Numbered from the stretch's first letter, positions 1 to 6,009 are shown. The stretch: DNA of 7,684 bases from Clostridia bacterium (GCA_003554565.1 PWGR01000230.1:1-7684), one strand, 5' to 3'. The notes: generated by a model from the letters alone, not told the origin. Translations and numbers: made by a program.

Positions 1-464
1 CCGTGCAGGGCTGCGATCACGGCCACCGGGCCTACCTGTTCACGGTAGTAACGCAGGATGCGTTCCATGGCGCGAAAGGGACAGGCAAACTCTGTCTCAA
101 TGAACACCCGGCCGTGTACATTGACCACGACCACCGGAGGAAAGTCCTGCTCCCGGTGCAGGTGTGATCCCCGTCCCGGAGTTCCCTCCGGGTAGTTGAT
201 GGGGCGAAGCAGCCGGGGCTGGCGCTCTATGTACTGTATGGCATCCTTTCTGTCCCAGATATGATTGCCCGAGGTGATGATGTCGACTCCCGAATCAAAA
301 ATCTGCACTGCAGTCTTTTCGGTTATTCCGAGTCCTCCCGCCGCGTTCTCCCCATTGGCGATGCAGAGGTCAACCCTCGCGCGGTCCCGCAGCGTCTGCA
401 GGTTCTCCCGCAGCACCTTCCGCCCCGGTTTGCCCACCACATCGCCCACTACCAGAATTCTCAC
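1..464 (-). CDS. ymdB: YmdB/TIGR00282-type metallophosphoesterase, 3' part cut off by the window edge
   Basis: The first 154 codons of a metallophosphoesterase of the YmdB family, which hydrolyses cyclic nucleotides such as 2',3'-cAMP and, in Bacillus subtilis, influences biofilm and motility decisions and binds RNase Y. Visible family motifs are the N-terminal MRILVVGDVVGKPGR (D8), NGEN (N37-N40, with E39 and N40 as expected metal ligands), SGNHIWD (N67, H68) and the RPINYPEGTPGRG stretch around residues 90-100. The last complete codon is H154, which aligns with the expected catalytic or metal-binding histidine of the DFHAE motif. The residues before it read VIAAL instead of the usual VIVDF type. 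The start is GTG at 464-462, supported by GGAGG six bases upstream and by the exact family N-terminus. About 110 C-terminal residues should lie outside the window. It follows rny, as in many Bacillota, but a terminator separates the two genes. Confidence 0.93.
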   Translation of the reverse strand, partial: MRILVVGDVVGKPGRKVLRENLQTLRDRARVDLCIANGENAAGGLGITEKTAVQIFDSGVDIITSGNHIWDRKDAIQYIERQPRLLRPINYPEGTPGRGSHLHREQDFPPVVVVNVHGRVFIETEFACPFRAMERILRYYREQVGPVAVIAALH

Positions 465-470
465 GATGCC

Positions 471-475
471 CCTCC
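471..475 (-). promoter_or_regulatory. Ribosome binding site deciding the GTG start of ymdB
   Basis: GGAGG lies six bases upstream of the GTG at 464-462. No ATG in frame gives the family's N-terminus, so this site supports the GTG start. I see no convincing promoter in the roughly 65 bases between the preceding terminator and this start. Confidence 0.75.
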
Positions 476-529
476 ACTTCAACTGCCTCATCACCCTGTC
501 ATCTTCGCCGCTAAATGGGCTTTCCCTGC

Positions 530-575
530 AAAAATTACGGCCCGAAACGCCGGTGTGCTGCGGCGTCCCGGGCCG
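530..575 (-). terminator. Rho-independent terminator after rny
   Basis: On the minus strand, the 15-base arm CGGCCCGGGACGCCG (575-561) is followed by an eight-base loop and the arm CGGCGTTTCGGGCCG (552-538). All 15 positions pair, two of them as G·U wobbles. The downstream run is TAATTTTT (537-530). It begins 24 bases after the rny stop codon. The stem is long and GC-rich and the T-run is on the correct side for minus-strand transcription only. The T-run is interrupted by AA near its start, so some readthrough into ymdB is possible. Confidence 0.85.
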
Positions 576-599
576 GGAATTCTCATGATGAGCAAAAGA

Positions 600-2150
600 T
601 CATTGCGCGTACTCGACGGCCCGCGTCTGACGGATAACCGTCACCTTCACCTGTCCCGGATACTCCACCTGCTCCTCGATCTCCGAGACGATATCCCGCG
701 CCAGGGCATAGGCCTCCAGATCATCAACTTCGTCCGGCTTGACAATAATCCGGATCTCCCGGCCCGCCTGTATGGCGTAGGCTTTTTCCACGCCGTCAAA
801 CGCATCAGCTATATCCTCCAGCTTGCTGAGGCGCTGGACGTAGGCCTCGAGGGTTTCCTTCCGCGCCCCCGGGCGGGCGGCGGACAGCGCATCCGCGGCG
901 GCAATCAGGATGGCCTCCACGTTCTCGGCCTCGTAGTCTCCGTGGTGCGAGCTCATCGCGGCTATAACCGCATCCTTTTCCCCATAGCGGCGCAACAGGT
1001 CTCTGCCTATCTCCACGTGCGTGCCCTGCACCTCGTGATCGGCAGCCTTGCCGATGTCGTGCACCAGCCCGGCCCGGCGGGCCAGGTTCACATTGACTCC
1101 CAGCTCCGAGGCCATCATCGCTGCCAGATACGACACCTCCAGCGAATGCTTGAGGACATTCTGACCGTAGCTGCTGCGGAACTTCAACCGACCCAGCATC
1201 TCAACCAGCCGGGGGTGCAGGCCGTGCACACTGGCGTCGTATGCGGCCCGCTGGCCTTCCTCCCGGACGATTTCTTCGATCTCACGCTCCACCTTTTCGT
1301 ATATCTCCTCGATCCTGGCGGGGTGGATGCGCCCATCCGCCACCAGGCGCTCCAGCGCCAGACGGGCCTTTTCCCTCCGGATGGGGTCGAAACAGGATAT
1401 GACCACCGCCTCCGGTGTGTCATCGATTATGACATCGACGCCGCTGACACTCTCGAAGGCCCTTATGTTGCGTCCCTCGCGCCCGATGATCCTCCCCTTC
1501 ATGTCATCACTCGGCAGCTCCACCACGGACACAGTACTGTCACTTACCTGATCGGCGGCGCACCGCTGGATGCTCAGCGCCACAATCTCGCGCGCCTTCT
1601 TCTGGGCATCCTCTCGCGCCGTCTGCTCGATGTCGCGGCGGATCGATGCTGCGCGGCGCCGCGTCTCCCGTTCGGCCCGACTGAGAATCTCATCCCGGGC
1701 CTCTTCCTGGGTCAGGCGGGCTATGCGCTCCATCTCCTCGTTCTGCTCTGCCATGATCTGCTCCGCCGACTTCTCCATCTCCTCCAGTTCCTGCAGGCGG
1801 CGCTCGCAATCCTTTTCTCGCTCCTTCATCTCCTCAGCTCGCCGCTCCAGGGCTTCCTCTTTCTGCAGCAGCCGCTGCTCCATATTCTGCAGTTCGGAGC
1901 GCCGTTCCCGAGACTCCTGCTCGAAGCTGCTCCGCATCTTGTGTATCTCTTCCTTGGCCTGAAGAACAGATTCCTTGCGCTTTCGCTCCGCCTCCTTGGA
2001 GGCATCATTCAGTATCCTGACAGCCTCCCGCTCGGCGGAATCAATCTTGGCCTCCGCCATATATTTGCGAACGTAGAAACCTACGATGAAGAACGCCAGG
2101 GCCGTAACTGCACTGACAGCCACTACATATCCAGTTGTGATCGGGAACAC
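600..2150 (-). CDS. rny: Ribonuclease Y, membrane-anchored endoribonuclease
   Basis: RNase Y (516 residues) starts bulk mRNA decay in many Bacillota by cutting single-stranded RNA at the inner face of the membrane. One N-terminal transmembrane helix (about residues 7-27) is followed by a very charged Glu/Arg/Lys coiled coil (about 30-190). A KH domain carries GRIIGREGRNIR (219-230), and an HD domain carries the metal-binding pair in LVHDIGKA (H364-D365) with SHHGD at 401-405. The C-terminus, ending RAVEYAQ, is typical of the family. The open frame runs up to an ATG at 2264, but the extra 38 residues are not family-like. GTG at 2150-2148, preceded by AAGGA seven bases upstream, places the membrane helix at the N-terminus and gives the usual length. 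A 343-base gap with a candidate promoter precedes the gene and a terminator follows it, so it is probably its own transcription unit. Identity is certain; the start is likely. Confidence 0.97.
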   Translation of the reverse strand: MFPITTGYVVAVSAVTALAFFIVGFYVRKYMAEAKIDSAEREAVRILNDASKEAERKRKESVLQAKEEIHKMRSSFEQESRERRSELQNMEQRLLQKEEALERRAEEMKEREKDCERRLQELEEMEKSAEQIMAEQNEEMERIARLTQEEARDEILSRAERETRRRAASIRRDIEQTAREDAQKKAREIVALSIQRCAADQVSDSTVSVVELPSDDMKGRIIGREGRNIRAFESVSGVDVIIDDTPEAVVISCFDPIRREKARLALERLVADGRIHPARIEEIYEKVEREIEEIVREEGQRAAYDASVHGLHPRLVEMLGRLKFRSSYGQNVLKHSLEVSYLAAMMASELGVNVNLARRAGLVHDIGKAADHEVQGTHVEIGRDLLRRYGEKDAVIAAMSSHHGDYEAENVEAILIAAADALSAARPGARKETLEAYVQRLSKLEDIADAFDGVEKAYAIQAGREIRIIVKPDEVDDLEAYALARDIVSEIEEQVEYPGQVKVTVIRQTRAVEYAQ

Positions 2151-2157
2151 CCCCCAT

Positions 2158-2162
2158 TCCTT
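2158..2162 (-). promoter_or_regulatory. Ribosome binding site deciding the GTG start of rny
   Basis: AAGGA lies seven bases upstream of the GTG at 2150-2148. This favours a 516-residue RNase Y over the longer reading frame from the ATG at 2264, which has no comparable site and would put 38 unrelated residues before the membrane helix. Confidence 0.7.
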
Positions 2163-2427
2163 TCCGTCGCTTGTATGAGAGCAAATAAAAGGCAAAGCCG
2201 AGCCCCCCGGACCCGGCCAAAAAAGCGTCATGCGGCGAGACCCCCTGAAACAGGATCCCCGCACATCTCAGGTGTGAGTTTGTATCCGTCACATCCTCAG
2301 CATAATACGCGTAAGTGAGATATTCTCTCTGCAGGGCAGATTGCGCGGCAGCGAGAATTACTGGCGATCTCGGGCGACTCTCGGGTAATCCATAGTCCTT
2401 GTATTACTGTCAGGCTCGTTCAAATTG

Positions 2428-2456
2428 AGAGTACCACAATGAAGGAGCAATGTCTA
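2428..2456 (-). promoter_or_regulatory. Candidate SigA-type promoter for rny
   Basis: On the minus strand, TAGACA (2456-2451, five of six to the -35 consensus) is followed after 17 bases by TACTCT (2433-2428), which keeps the most conserved -10 bases (T, A and final T). It is preceded by TGG, an extended -10 motif. It lies just downstream of recX and would give a leader of about 270 bases. The call is by pattern only. Confidence 0.45.
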
Positions 2457-2493
2457 CGGTTGGGACGCTCCGGCGCAGTCACACAAGCCCCGG

Positions 2494-3012
2494 TCAGCGG
2501 AGGCCATCCAGTGCGTCAAGATTGAGAACCCGGCGGATAAGACCGGCCGGAAATCCCCGGCGGGCCAGATAGCCGTGCAGCCTGCGCAGCTGCCGCAGCC
2601 GGTCCTCCCGGGAGATATCATCGGGAGGCAGCCCGCCGCGCCGCTGCAGGGCCCACCCCGCCAGCTCTTCCTCCCGCTCCGGGGTAATCTCTGCCGCCAC
2701 CCGGCGGGCCAGCTCCCGTTCCCCCCCGCGCTTCTGCAGCTGCTGCCGCAGACGGATGCGGCCCATCGGGTTTCTCCTCTGTGTGTATCTGACGTACTCG
2801 CGCGCGAACTCCTCGTCGTCCAGCGCTCCCGAGGAGCACAGCCACTGCAGGCACTGCTGCACCACAGCCGGGGAGAACCCCCTGCGCCGGAGGCGGTCCC
2901 GCATCTCGCTCTCGGTGCGGGGCCGGCGCCCGAGGATCTTCAGCGACCAGGAACGTGCCCGCCGCAGCTCATCTGCTTCCGGGAAGTTACTCCCCTTCCG
3001 TTGATTCTTCAT
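2494..3012 (-). CDS. recX: Regulatory protein RecX
   Basis: RecX (172 residues) binds RecA filaments and limits or tunes RecA activity. The sequence is short, all-helical in character and very rich in arginine. It contains the family pattern twice or more: RPRTESEMRDRLRRRGF (about 30-46), GALDDEEFAREYV (about 62-74), and a later GYLARRGFPAGLIRRVL repeat near the C-terminus. The length fits small RecX proteins. The frame opens at an ATG at 3033, but the ATG at 3012-3010 has GGAGG six bases upstream and is preferred. The start lies inside recA, giving a 26-base overlap in a different frame, so the two genes are surely cotranscribed and probably translationally coupled. No clear terminator follows; an imperfect hairpin lies directly after the stop. 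Confidence 0.93.
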   Translation of the reverse strand: MKNQRKGSNFPEADELRRARSWSLKILGRRPRTESEMRDRLRRRGFSPAVVQQCLQWLCSSGALDDEEFAREYVRYTQRRNPMGRIRLRQQLQKRGGERELARRVAAEITPEREEELAGWALQRRGGLPPDDISREDRLRQLRRLHGYLARRGFPAGLIRRVLNLDALDGLR

Positions 3013-4003
3013 CGTCTTCCTCCGGGGAAACACCGAGAGATTCCAGTACTGCCTCCTTTACTGCTTCGGCCGCCTCCGGATTGCCGCAGAGCCACTGCTT
3101 GGCGTTTTCCCGGCCCTGCATTCGTTCATCTCCGTAGGAATACCAGGCACCGGCCTTCTTCATGATGTCATTTTCCACGGCAAGATCGAGGAGGTCCCCC
3201 TCCCGCGAGATCCCCTTGCCGTACATCAGATCAAATTCTGCCTGGCGGAAGGGAGGTGCCACCTTGTTCTTGACCACCCGGGCCCGCACCCGGATGCCCA
3301 GGCTCTCCGAACCGTCGCGCAGGGTCTCCACGCGCCGGACATCGAGGCGCACCGAGGAGTAAAACTTCAGCGCCCGGCCGCCCGGCGTCACCTCGGGATT
3401 GCCAAACATGACCCCGACCTTCTCCCGTATCTGGTTCACGAAGATCACTATAGTGCGGGACTTCGAGCAGGCACCGGCCAGCTTGCGCATGGCCTGCGAC
3501 ATCAGGCGGGCCTGCAGCCCGACGTGACTGTCACCCATCTCTCCCTCAATCTCGGCGCGGGGCACCAGCGCAGCTACAGAATCAACCACAATCACATCCA
3601 CTGCCCCGCTCCGCACCAAAGCCTCCGCTATGTCCAGGGCCTGCTCACCGGTGTCCGGCTGGGATATGAGAAGATTGTCCACATCCACGCCTATGCGGCC
3701 AGCATACGCCGCATCCAGGGCGTGCTCAGCATCTATGAAGGCCGCGTATCCGTGCTTCTGCGCCTCTGCCACCACGTGCAAGGCCACCGTGGTCTTGCCG
3801 GAGGCTTCCGGCCCGTAAAGTTCTACGATCCGTCCGCGGGGAAGACCTCCCACCCCCAGCGCCACATCCAGGGACAGGCAGCCGGTGGAAACGGAGTCCA
3901 CATCATCCATCATCGCCGACTCGCCCATCTTCATTATTGCCCCCTTGCCGAACTGGCGCTCGATCTGGGCAATCGCATCACTGAGGGCCTCTTTTCTGTC
4001 CAT
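2987..4003 (-). CDS. recA: RecA recombinase
   Basis: RecA (338 residues) forms filaments on single-stranded DNA, carries out strand exchange in recombinational repair, and stimulates LexA self-cleavage in the SOS response. The sequence is canonical: N-terminal polymerisation helix (1-30), Walker A GPEASGKTT (64-72), catalytic glutamate in DAEHALD (E93), Walker B strand VIVVD (137-141), loop L1 around EGEMGDSHVGLQARLMSQ (154-170), NQIREK with the conserved Q191, and loop L2 MFGNPEVTPGGRALKF (199-214). The tail is acidic (EEDDEESTEGE), as in many RecA proteins, where it restrains DNA binding. The start has an excellent AAGGAGG seven bases upstream. thpR ends 49 bases before it and recX begins within it. 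Transcription may come from a LexA-controlled promoter ahead of thpR and from a local promoter at the end of thpR. No residue looks anomalous. Confidence 0.99.
   Translation of the reverse strand: MDRKEALSDAIAQIERQFGKGAIMKMGESAMMDDVDSVSTGCLSLDVALGVGGLPRGRIVELYGPEASGKTTVALHVVAEAQKHGYAAFIDAEHALDAAYAGRIGVDVDNLLISQPDTGEQALDIAEALVRSGAVDVIVVDSVAALVPRAEIEGEMGDSHVGLQARLMSQAMRKLAGACSKSRTIVIFVNQIREKVGVMFGNPEVTPGGRALKFYSSVRLDVRRVETLRDGSESLGIRVRARVVKNKVAPPFRQAEFDLMYGKGISREGDLLDLAVENDIMKKAGAWYSYGDERMQGRENAKQWLCGNPEAAEAVKEAVLESLGVSPEEDDEESTEGE
3019..3023 (-). promoter_or_regulatory. Ribosome binding site for recX inside recA
   Basis: GGAGG lies within the last recA codons, six bases before the ATG at 3012-3010. 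It decides the recX start against the ATG 21 bases further upstream, whose upstream sequence shows no comparable site. Confidence 0.75.
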
Positions 4004-4010
4004 GCAGGCA

Positions 4011-4017
4011 CCTCCTT
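4011..4017 (-). promoter_or_regulatory. Near-perfect Shine-Dalgarno sequence of recA
   Basis: AAGGAGG, followed by T, matches the anti-Shine-Dalgarno core of 16S rRNA and sits seven bases before the recA ATG. It is the strongest ribosome binding site in the window and fits a highly expressed protein. Confidence 0.85.
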
Positions 4018-4024
4018 ATGGAAT

Positions 4025-4063
4025 ATTATACCAATACTGTATCACGTCTCGCTCAACGGTCAA
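4025..4063 (-). promoter_or_regulatory. Local recA promoter region with two possible -10 elements
   Basis: TATAAT at 4030-4025, directly preceded by TGG, is a perfect extended -10 element just upstream of the recA ribosome binding site; no good -35 lies 17 bases away. A second arrangement is TTGACC (4063-4058), 16 bases, then TACAGT (4041-4036), again with a TGn motif in front. Both overlap or abut the last codons of thpR and give short leaders. No LexA-type palindrome overlaps either one, so this would be a constitutive source of recA transcript. Confidence 0.6.
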
Positions 4064-4628
4064 GCTCTATCTCACCCAGCGGGGTGTACACCGGGCCCCC
4101 GGGTCGCAGGTCGCTGCGCATAAAGACGACCGTCTGCACCCGGCCCCATCCCCAGGTCCGGTCCGCTGCCCGGGCAATTTCACTGGCCATCGACGGACCC
4201 GCACCTCTACCCCGCGCGCGGGCCACGGTGACGTGCGGGTGATAGCGACGGCGCTCGAGGGCAAATCCTTCCGCCCGGTGCATCATGTGCGAGACGGACT
4301 CCTGCAGCCTGCACAGCTGGTCCCTCCCCCGCCCGACCCCGGCCCAGAGGACGCGCGGGCGCGCGGGGCTGGGAAACGCCCCCGCAGATGCCAGTTCGAA
4401 GTCAAATGCTGAGGTCCCCAGCACCGCCTCCCGCAGCGAAGCGGCTATCCCGTCGAGGCGGTCCTCCTCGACGTCACCGAGAAACTGCAGGGTAATGTGC
4501 ATGTTGTCCTGATCCACCCAGCGAAAGTCCTTCCCCCGCCTGCGTTTCAGCTCCCGCTGCCAGCTGTACAGCTCTTTCTTCATTTCTTCTGTGATTTCGA
4601 TACAGGTGAATGTGCGAACGGTCAACAT
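4053..4628 (-). CDS. thpR: RNA 2',3'-cyclic phosphodiesterase (2H phosphoesterase, LigT/ThpR family)
   Basis: ThpR (191 residues) is a cytoplasmic 2H phosphoesterase that opens 2',3'-cyclic phosphate ends on RNA; it was first described as a 2'-5' RNA ligase. The two hallmark HxT motifs are present: NMHITLQFLG (H44, T46) and PHVTVAR (H132, T134). They sit in the usual two-lobed arrangement, with FRWVDQDNMH leading into the first and YHPHVT into the second. The frame opens at an ATG at 4733 inside cinA, but the ATG at 4628-4626 gives the family N-terminus (MLTVRTFTCIEI) and has GGAGG four bases upstream. It sits 49 bases after cinA and 49 bases before recA, so it shares transcripts with recA. 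A LexA-like box in front of it suggests damage induction. The family is sure; the physiological RNA substrate is unknown. Confidence 0.92.
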   Translation of the reverse strand: MLTVRTFTCIEITEEMKKELYSWQRELKRRRGKDFRWVDQDNMHITLQFLGDVEEDRLDGIAASLREAVLGTSAFDFELASAGAFPSPARPRVLWAGVGRGRDQLCRLQESVSHMMHRAEGFALERRRYHPHVTVARARGRGAGPSMASEIARAADRTWGWGRVQTVVFMRSDLRPGGPVYTPLGEIELDR

Positions 4629-4644
4629 CTTCCCTCCCCCCTCT

Positions 4645-4673
4645 ATGAGATCGTACATTTGTTCGAAAGTCAA
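4645..4673 (-). promoter_or_regulatory. Candidate promoter in front of thpR–recA–recX
   Basis: TTGACT (4673-4668, five of six to the -35 consensus) is followed by exactly 17 bases and TCTCAT (4650-4645, four of six to TATAAT). It begins five bases after the cinA stop codon. The predicted start of transcription, near 4638, would leave a leader of only about 10 bases with the ribosome binding site at its 5' end. This is tight, so the -10 is the weaker part of the call. The spacer is almost entirely filled by the LexA-like box. Confidence 0.5.
4652..4665 (-). promoter_or_regulatory. Candidate LexA (SOS) box ahead of thpR–recA–recX
   Basis: CGAACAAATGTACG on the minus strand matches the Bacillus-type LexA/DinR consensus CGAACRNRYGTTYC at 12 of 14 positions; the core is GAAC-N4-GTAC rather than GAAC-N4-GTTC. 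It is an imperfect palindrome that extends one base on each side. It lies inside the 17-base spacer between the -35 and -10 hexamers, the position where a bound repressor blocks RNA polymerase. The known biology of recA control makes an SOS operator here plausible; binding is inferred. Confidence 0.6.
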
Positions 4674-4677
4674 TAGC

Positions 4678-5928
4678 TCATCCCGATTCGCACAGCAGGA
4701 GTCTACGGAGGAGCACCAGGGCAAAGACGGCACTCATATTCCGTATGCGGGCGCGGGACCCGGAGAGGTTGCGTCTTTTTGTCGAGATGCCCCAGGGGCC
4801 ATACACCCCGAAGCACACCGTACCGACCGGCTTGTCCTCCGTTCCCCCCGACGGACCGGCCACGCCGGTGATGGAAACTGCCAGGTCACTTTCAAGCTGT
4901 CGGGCTGCCCCCCGGGCCATCGCACCGGCCACCTGCTCGCTTACGGCCCCGTGCTGGATCATCAAGTTTTCGTCCACGCCCAGGACATCTCGTTTCACCG
5001 AATTGGCATAGGAGACTGTACCGCCCAGAAAATATTCCGAGGAGCCGGGTACGTCGGTGAACATCTTGGCCAAAAGCCCACCGGTGCAGGATTCGGCCAG
5101 CGCCAGGGTCATTCCACGTTTTGCAATCATGCCGCCCACCGCCCCGGATAGCGTATCGTCATCGTAGCCGAATATGCCGTCGCCCAGAAGATTCTGCAGC
5201 TCCTCCAGCACCGGTGCGAATTTCTCCTCGGCCTCGCCGGCGGATCCCGCCCGGGTGGCCAGGCGAACCCGAACCACCCCCTCCGCCGCATAAGTTGCAA
5301 TGGTGGGGTCGGATTGATCCCGCAGGAGTGAGTTGATGGTAGTGGCCACCGTCGCCTCTCCCACGCCGGCGGTCAGAACATCCCGGCTGAACAGACGTGC
5401 CGGGGGAAGAGAGAATCTGTCCTCAAGTTCGGGGAGCAGCGAAACCTCGAACATGCTGCGCAGCTCGCCGGGTGGCCCGGGAAGGCAGGCCACCGAACAC
5501 CTTTCGTCTACCAGCAGAAATCCCGGCGCCGTTCCCACATCATTGGTCAGGGCAACGGAGCCGCACGGCCGCTGCGCCTGCCGCATTACGTTCTCATGTG
5601 TGCTCAGTCCGCGTTCGGCATAGGCGCACTCGATGTCCCGTAAGAGGTATTCATCCCTGGTAAGCTCCCTGCCCCAGGTCTCGGCCACCACCTCGCGGGT
5701 GATGTCATCCGGGGTGGGGCCTATACCGCCGCTGACCAGTATCAGATCGGAGCGCTGCATGGCCTGCTCCAGCACTTCGCGGAGCCGGCGGTGGTTATCC
5801 CCGCAGCTGATGTGGTGGTAAACATCGAGACCCAGCCCCGCGCACTGGCGGGCCAGGTACTGGGCATTGCTGTTGATGATCTCGCCGAGGAGGATCTCCG
5901 TACCTACAGTGATTATCTCTGCGCGCAT
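4678..5928 (-). CDS. cinA: CinA: competence/damage-inducible protein with NMN deamidase domain
   Basis: A full-length two-domain CinA (416 residues). The N-terminal domain (about 1-170) is of the MoaB/MogA molybdopterin-binding type, with VGTEILLGEIINSN (8-21) and SGGIGPTPDDITRE (66-79). The C-terminal domain (about 255-410) is the PncC-type nicotinamide mononucleotide deamidase, with LAESCTGG (277-284, catalytic serine S280), HGAVSEQVA (326-334) and TGVAGPSGGTEDKPVGTV (354-371). It recycles NMN to NaMN in the pyridine nucleotide cycle; the N-terminal domain has ADP-ribose pyrophosphatase activity in some homologues. An in-frame TGA two codons upstream limits the frame to the ATG at 5928-5926. 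AGGTGG, nine bases upstream, is the best ribosome binding site, with GAGG closer in. cinA next to recA is a classic arrangement in Bacillota. A structured leader precedes it and 49 bases separate it from thpR. Confidence 0.97.
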   Translation of the reverse strand: MRAEIITVGTEILLGEIINSNAQYLARQCAGLGLDVYHHISCGDNHRRLREVLEQAMQRSDLILVSGGIGPTPDDITREVVAETWGRELTRDEYLLRDIECAYAERGLSTHENVMRQAQRPCGSVALTNDVGTAPGFLLVDERCSVACLPGPPGELRSMFEVSLLPELEDRFSLPPARLFSRDVLTAGVGEATVATTINSLLRDQSDPTIATYAAEGVVRVRLATRAGSAGEAEEKFAPVLEELQNLLGDGIFGYDDDTLSGAVGGMIAKRGMTLALAESCTGGLLAKMFTDVPGSSEYFLGGTVSYANSVKRDVLGVDENLMIQHGAVSEQVAGAMARGAARQLESDLAVSITGVAGPSGGTEDKPVGTVCFGVYGPWGISTKRRNLSGSRARIRNMSAVFALVLLRRLLLCESG

Positions 5929-5938
5929 ACCTCATCGC

Positions 5939-6009
5939 CACCTGTCATTCTTCTGTATCACTCGCATCACCTCATGTATGCACTACCTAGCATACCAGAA
6001 GAATGGGTG
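5939..6009 (-). repeat. Nested inverted repeats in front of cinA
   Basis: On the minus strand, CATTCTTCTG (6005-5996) is the exact reverse complement of CAGAAGAATG (5955-5946). Directly inside the left arm is a second perfect pair, GTATGC (5995-5990) and GCATAC (5981-5976), with an eight-base loop. Outside, CACC (6009-6006) could pair with GGTG (5942-5939) across a three-base bulge, which would hide part of the cinA ribosome binding site AGGTGG (5943-5938). As RNA this is a stacked, possibly translation-controlling fold; as DNA it could be an operator overlapping the candidate promoter. No named riboswitch was recognised. Confidence 0.65.

Larger units (their letters stand above)
2151..2493 (-). 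other. recX–rny intergenic region and probable rny 5' leader
   Basis: These 343 bases between the recX stop and the rny GTG hold no supported gene. From the recX end they show: an imperfect GC hairpin right after the stop (2493-2470, no T-run); a promoter-like pair at 2456-2428; a direct repeat CCGAGAGTCGC / CCGAGATCGC in the next 80 bases; a small GAGA/TCTC inverted repeat; and, nearer the gene, the small hairpin CCTGTTTCAGG and a GCCGGG/CTCGGC stem followed by a broken T-rich stretch. If the promoter is real, the leader is about 270 bases long. The role of these structures is not evident; no known riboswitch was recognised. Confidence 0.6.

Noticed and set aside
491..586. A 31-codon minus-strand frame between rny and ymdB
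   Set aside because: It runs through the terminator hairpin, has no ribosome binding site and shows no family features.
2151..2264. N-terminal extension of rny to the ATG at 2264
   Set aside because: The extra 38 residues would precede the membrane helix and are not seen in RNase Y; the GTG at 2150 has a good ribosome binding site.
2041..2292. An 83-codon minus-strand frame with a hydrophobic stretch and basic patch upstream of rny
   Set aside because: It resembles a small membrane protein, but it begins at a GTG with a badly spaced ribosome binding site and its second half simply overlaps rny out of frame.
261..2318. A 685-codon open frame on the plus strand
   Set aside because: It is antisense to all of rny and part of ymdB. 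Its translation is a low-complexity Leu/His/Pro/Arg-rich sequence with no recognisable domain, as expected opposite a charged coiled-coil gene in GC-rich DNA.
2470..2493. Hairpin right after the recX stop as a terminator
   Set aside because: The stem CCGGGGC/GCGCCGG has a G-G mismatch and a ten-base loop, and no T-run follows.
2575..3165. Plus-strand frames opposite recX and recA (also 3524-4123, 3885-4412 and 5791-6423)
   Set aside because: They are antisense shadows of well-identified genes with no recognisable domains and no supporting ribosome binding sites.
4629..4733. N-terminal extension of thpR to the ATG at 4733
   Set aside because: It would overlap cinA and cross the promoter and LexA-like box; the ATG at 4628 gives the family N-terminus and has a ribosome binding site.
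5929..6009. An NAD- or nicotinamide-sensing riboswitch in front of cinA
   Set aside because: The link to NMN deamidase is tempting, but I could not match the sequence to any known NAD-type riboswitch consensus, so I report only the inverted repeats.
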